Shown in pieces: positions 43,417-45,000 of a stretch of DNA of 45,000 bases (its first letter is position 1; each line of letters begins with the position of its first letter). Position numbers and translations under genes: made by a program. Source of the DNA: Bacillota bacterium (lineage in GTDB: Bacteria; Bacillota; Bacilli; Bu12); the NCBI GenBank assembly GCA_014896485.1, contig JADBKH010000018.1:1-45000 (forward strand), read 5' to 3'. The notes under the pieces were generated by a model, which was not told the DNA's origin, did not search any database, and worked only from the letters and a program-made list of their open reading frames with translations.

Positions 43417-44703
43417 GTGCAATCTTGGGAAGAAGGCCCTTTGGCCGCATTGCGCGAGGCAGATCCCGAGCTGTATCAGGGGGTTATGGGCGAATTACAC
43501 CGGCAACGGGAAACGGTCGAACTCATCGCTTCTGAAAACTTCGTTTCACCAGCCGTCTTGGCTGCGATGGGGAGTGTGCTGACCAACAAGTATGCGGAAG
43601 GTACACCTGGCCATCGCTATTACGGTGGTTGCGAATGGATCGACGTCGTAGAGAAGTTGGCTCAGGAACGGGTCAAAGCACTCTTTGGGGCAGAGCATGC
43701 CAACGTACAGCCCCATTCGGGGGCGCAGGCGAACCTGGCCGCCTATTGGGCACTGATTGAGCCGGGAGACACAATTTTGGGCATGGATCTGAGCCAGGGC
43801 GGGCATCTGACGCACGGCTCCCCCGCCAATTTCTCTGGACGTCTCTACCACGTTGTCTCCTATGGGGTCGATCCCGACAGCGAACAGATTGATTACGAGG
43901 CTGTGGCCGAACTGGCGCACCAGTACAAGCCTAAACTGATTGTCGCAGGGGCTTCCGCTTATCCGCGACGCATTGACTTTGCCCGCTTCCATGAGATTGC
44001 AGAGGAGATCGGCGCCCTGCTGATGGTCGATATGGCCCATATCGCCGGTATCGTTGCTGTCGGGCGACACCCCTCTCCGGTTCCCTATGCCGATGTGGTC
44101 ACTTCGACGACCCACAAGACGCTACGAGGCCCGCGCGGGGGATTCATTCTCTCGTCGCAGCGCTGGCGCAAAGCCGTCGATCATGCGGTCTTTCCCGGGA
44201 CGCAAGGGGGGCCTTTGGAGCATATCATCGCTGCCAAGGCTGTTGCTTTCCATGAAGCTGCGCAACCGGCATTTGCCGAGTACATCGATCGCGTATTGGC
44301 CAATGCCCAGATGCTGGCACAGACGTTGGTGCAACGGGGACTTCGCCTTGTCTCCGGTGGTACAGAGAACCACCTGCTGTTGGTCGATCTCCGGCCCAAA
44401 GGGTTGACAGGGATCGTGGCTGAACAGGCACTGGATCAAGCGGGTATCACCGTCAATCACAACGCGATTCCCTTTGATCCGCAGAAGCCGACGATCACCA
44501 GCGGTATCCGGATCGGTACGCCAGCGGTGACCACACGTGGCATGGGGCTTGCAGAAATGCAGGAGTTGGGCGAGATCATCGCCGACGTGCTCGATCATCC
44601 ACAAGAGGAGCAGGTACTGCAACAAGGCCGAGAACGCACCCGTCGGATGCTGGAGCGTTTTCCCCTCTACCCACAGTGGGGCTCGGGATCGGAAATGTCT
44701 TAG
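43417..44703 (+). CDS. glyA: Serine hydroxymethyltransferase
   Basis: A 428-residue PLP enzyme that converts serine and tetrahydrofolate to glycine and methylene-THF. The N-terminal [19 protein letters not shown] and [17 protein letters not shown], the PLP region [17 protein letters not shown], the Asp of [13 protein letters not shown] and the Schiff-base Lys234 in [14 protein letters not shown] are all standard. The GTG at 43417 is preferred because AGGGAGAG is nine bases upstream; an in-frame GTG at 43384 overlaps the ywlE stop and would add 11 residues. It follows ywlE as in B. subtilis, but no upp gene lies between glyA and the atp operon. Confidence 0.96.
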   Translation: MQSWEEGPLAALREADPELYQGVMGELHRQRETVELIASENFVSPAVLAAMGSVLTNKYAEGTPGHRYYGGCEWIDVVEKLAQERVKALFGAEHANVQPHSGAQANLAAYWALIEPGDTILGMDLSQGGHLTHGSPANFSGRLYHVVSYGVDPDSEQIDYEAVAELAHQYKPKLIVAGASAYPRRIDFARFHEIAEEIGALLMVDMAHIAGIVAVGRHPSPVPYADVVTSTTHKTLRGPRGGFILSSQRWRKAVDHAVFPGTQGGPLEHIIAAKAVAFHEAAQPAFAEYIDRVLANAQMLAQTLVQRGLRLVSGGTENHLLLVDLRPKGLTGIVAEQALDQAGITVNHNAIPFDPQKPTITSGIRIGTPAVTTRGMGLAEMQELGEIIADVLDHPQEEQVLQQGRERTRRMLERFPLYPQWGSGSEMS

Positions 44704-44736
44704 GTAGATCGACCGATATCTTTTGAACGGTGGCAT

Positions 44737-44765
44737 TTGTTACGATAACTTGGTCTCGGTAGAAT
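44737..44765 (+). promoter_or_regulatory. Promoter of the ATP synthase operon
   Basis: TTGTTA (44737-44742), a 17-base spacer and TAGAAT (44760-44765), 26 bases upstream of the GTG of the first gene. Confidence 0.55.
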
Positions 44766-44790
44766 AAAGTGTGGTCTGGAGAGAACCTCG

Positions 44791-45000
44791 GTGTCACTCG
44801 AGTTACAGCGCATCACGCGACGCGTCTTTTGGACGCTTTTGGCCTTTACAGCGGTTTGCGTCATTGTCTTGGCTGCCCTGGGACATTTGCGTGAAGGTTG
44901 GCCGCTGGCGGCCGGCATCCTCGTGGCCATTGCCTGGTGGTCGGCGTTGGCGCATACGGTCGGACATCTTGACGTGCAGGCGCCCGCGAAAGCGCACCTT
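44791..45000 (+). CDS. atpI: ATP synthase protein I-like membrane protein, N-terminus (partial)
   Basis: The first 70 codons of a gene that continues beyond the window. GTG is preceded by GGAGAG. The translation begins MSLELQRITRRVFWTLLAF and shows two hydrophobic segments (about residues 11-32 and 38-55), as in AtpI, the small membrane protein thought to help assemble the c-ring. Location after glyA with a promoter in front matches the start of the atp operon in Bacilli. AtpI proteins are poorly conserved, so the name rests mainly on position and topology. Confidence 0.6.
   Translation, partial: MSLELQRITRRVFWTLLAFTAVCVIVLAALGHLREGWPLAAGILVAIAWWSALAHTVGHLDVQAPAKAHL

Overview
This window reads as chromosomal DNA of an endospore-forming member of the Bacillota (Bacilli-like), with fairly high G+C by eye. 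The best evidence is the block from about 23.4 kb to the end, which follows the Bacillus order speE-speB / argS-rpoE-pyrG-spo0F-fba-tal-murA-rho-rpmE-prfA-prmC-spoIIR-tsaC(ywlC)-ywlE-glyA-atp. The sporulation genes spo0F and spoIIR, a YhcN/YlaJ-type lipoprotein and the delta subunit of RNA polymerase support this. I cannot name the genus. No phage, insertion sequence or CRISPR array is visible, and there is one tRNA gene (tRNA-Gly, GCC). About half of the genes appear to start with GTG or TTG.

Layout. 0-4.1 kb: 3' end of a glycine oxidase gene, an MFS transporter and an acyl-CoA synthetase transcribed divergently, then a solitary D12-class adenine methyltransferase. 4.4-7.0 kb: a two-gene ABC exporter. 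7.0-8.2 kb: a decayed azlD/azlC remnant opposite an intact XRE-cupin regulator, with a palindromic operator between them. 8.3-12.1 kb: a polar amino-acid ABC importer followed by a 14-TM MFS exporter. 12.2-15.9 kb: a small unrecognised protein, a DUF554 membrane protein, a class V aminotransferase, tRNA-Gly and a peptidase-MA-like protein. 16-21 kb: a wal-like cluster (WalR-type regulator, histidine phosphatase, WalJ, glycerate kinase, HtrA) without a WalK kinase, then rnhA. 21-23.4 kb: a class A penicillin-binding protein on the minus strand.

23.4-27.4 kb is a tightly coupled polyamine operon: pyruvoyl arginine decarboxylase, aminopropyltransferase, agmatinase and argS. 27.4-33 kb holds rpoE-pyrG-spo0F-fba-tal-murA, with several start/stop overlaps. 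rho (33.2-34.5 kb) is on the opposite strand from its neighbours, which is not the usual arrangement. From 34.8 kb the order returns to rpmE, a spore lipoprotein, prfA-prmC, spoIIR, a PepV-type dipeptidase, a half-size EamA protein, tsaC, a ZIP transporter, a ywlE-rpiB fusion, glyA and the first codons of the ATP synthase operon.

The most notable observations are: (1) a protein arginine phosphatase (YwlE type) fused to an RpiB domain that has lost its catalytic Cys and His; (2) an rnhA gene with no ATG, GTG or TTG, whose best start is AUC; (3) the solitary inversion of rho; (4) a wal-type locus without its kinase; (5) a scrambled azlD'-'azlC remnant; (6) repeated GCGATCGC octamers resembling the cyanobacterial HIP1 element, in a window that also carries an orphan Dam-like methyltransferase. 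None is proven to be a new system; the fusion protein and the near-cognate starts are the best leads.
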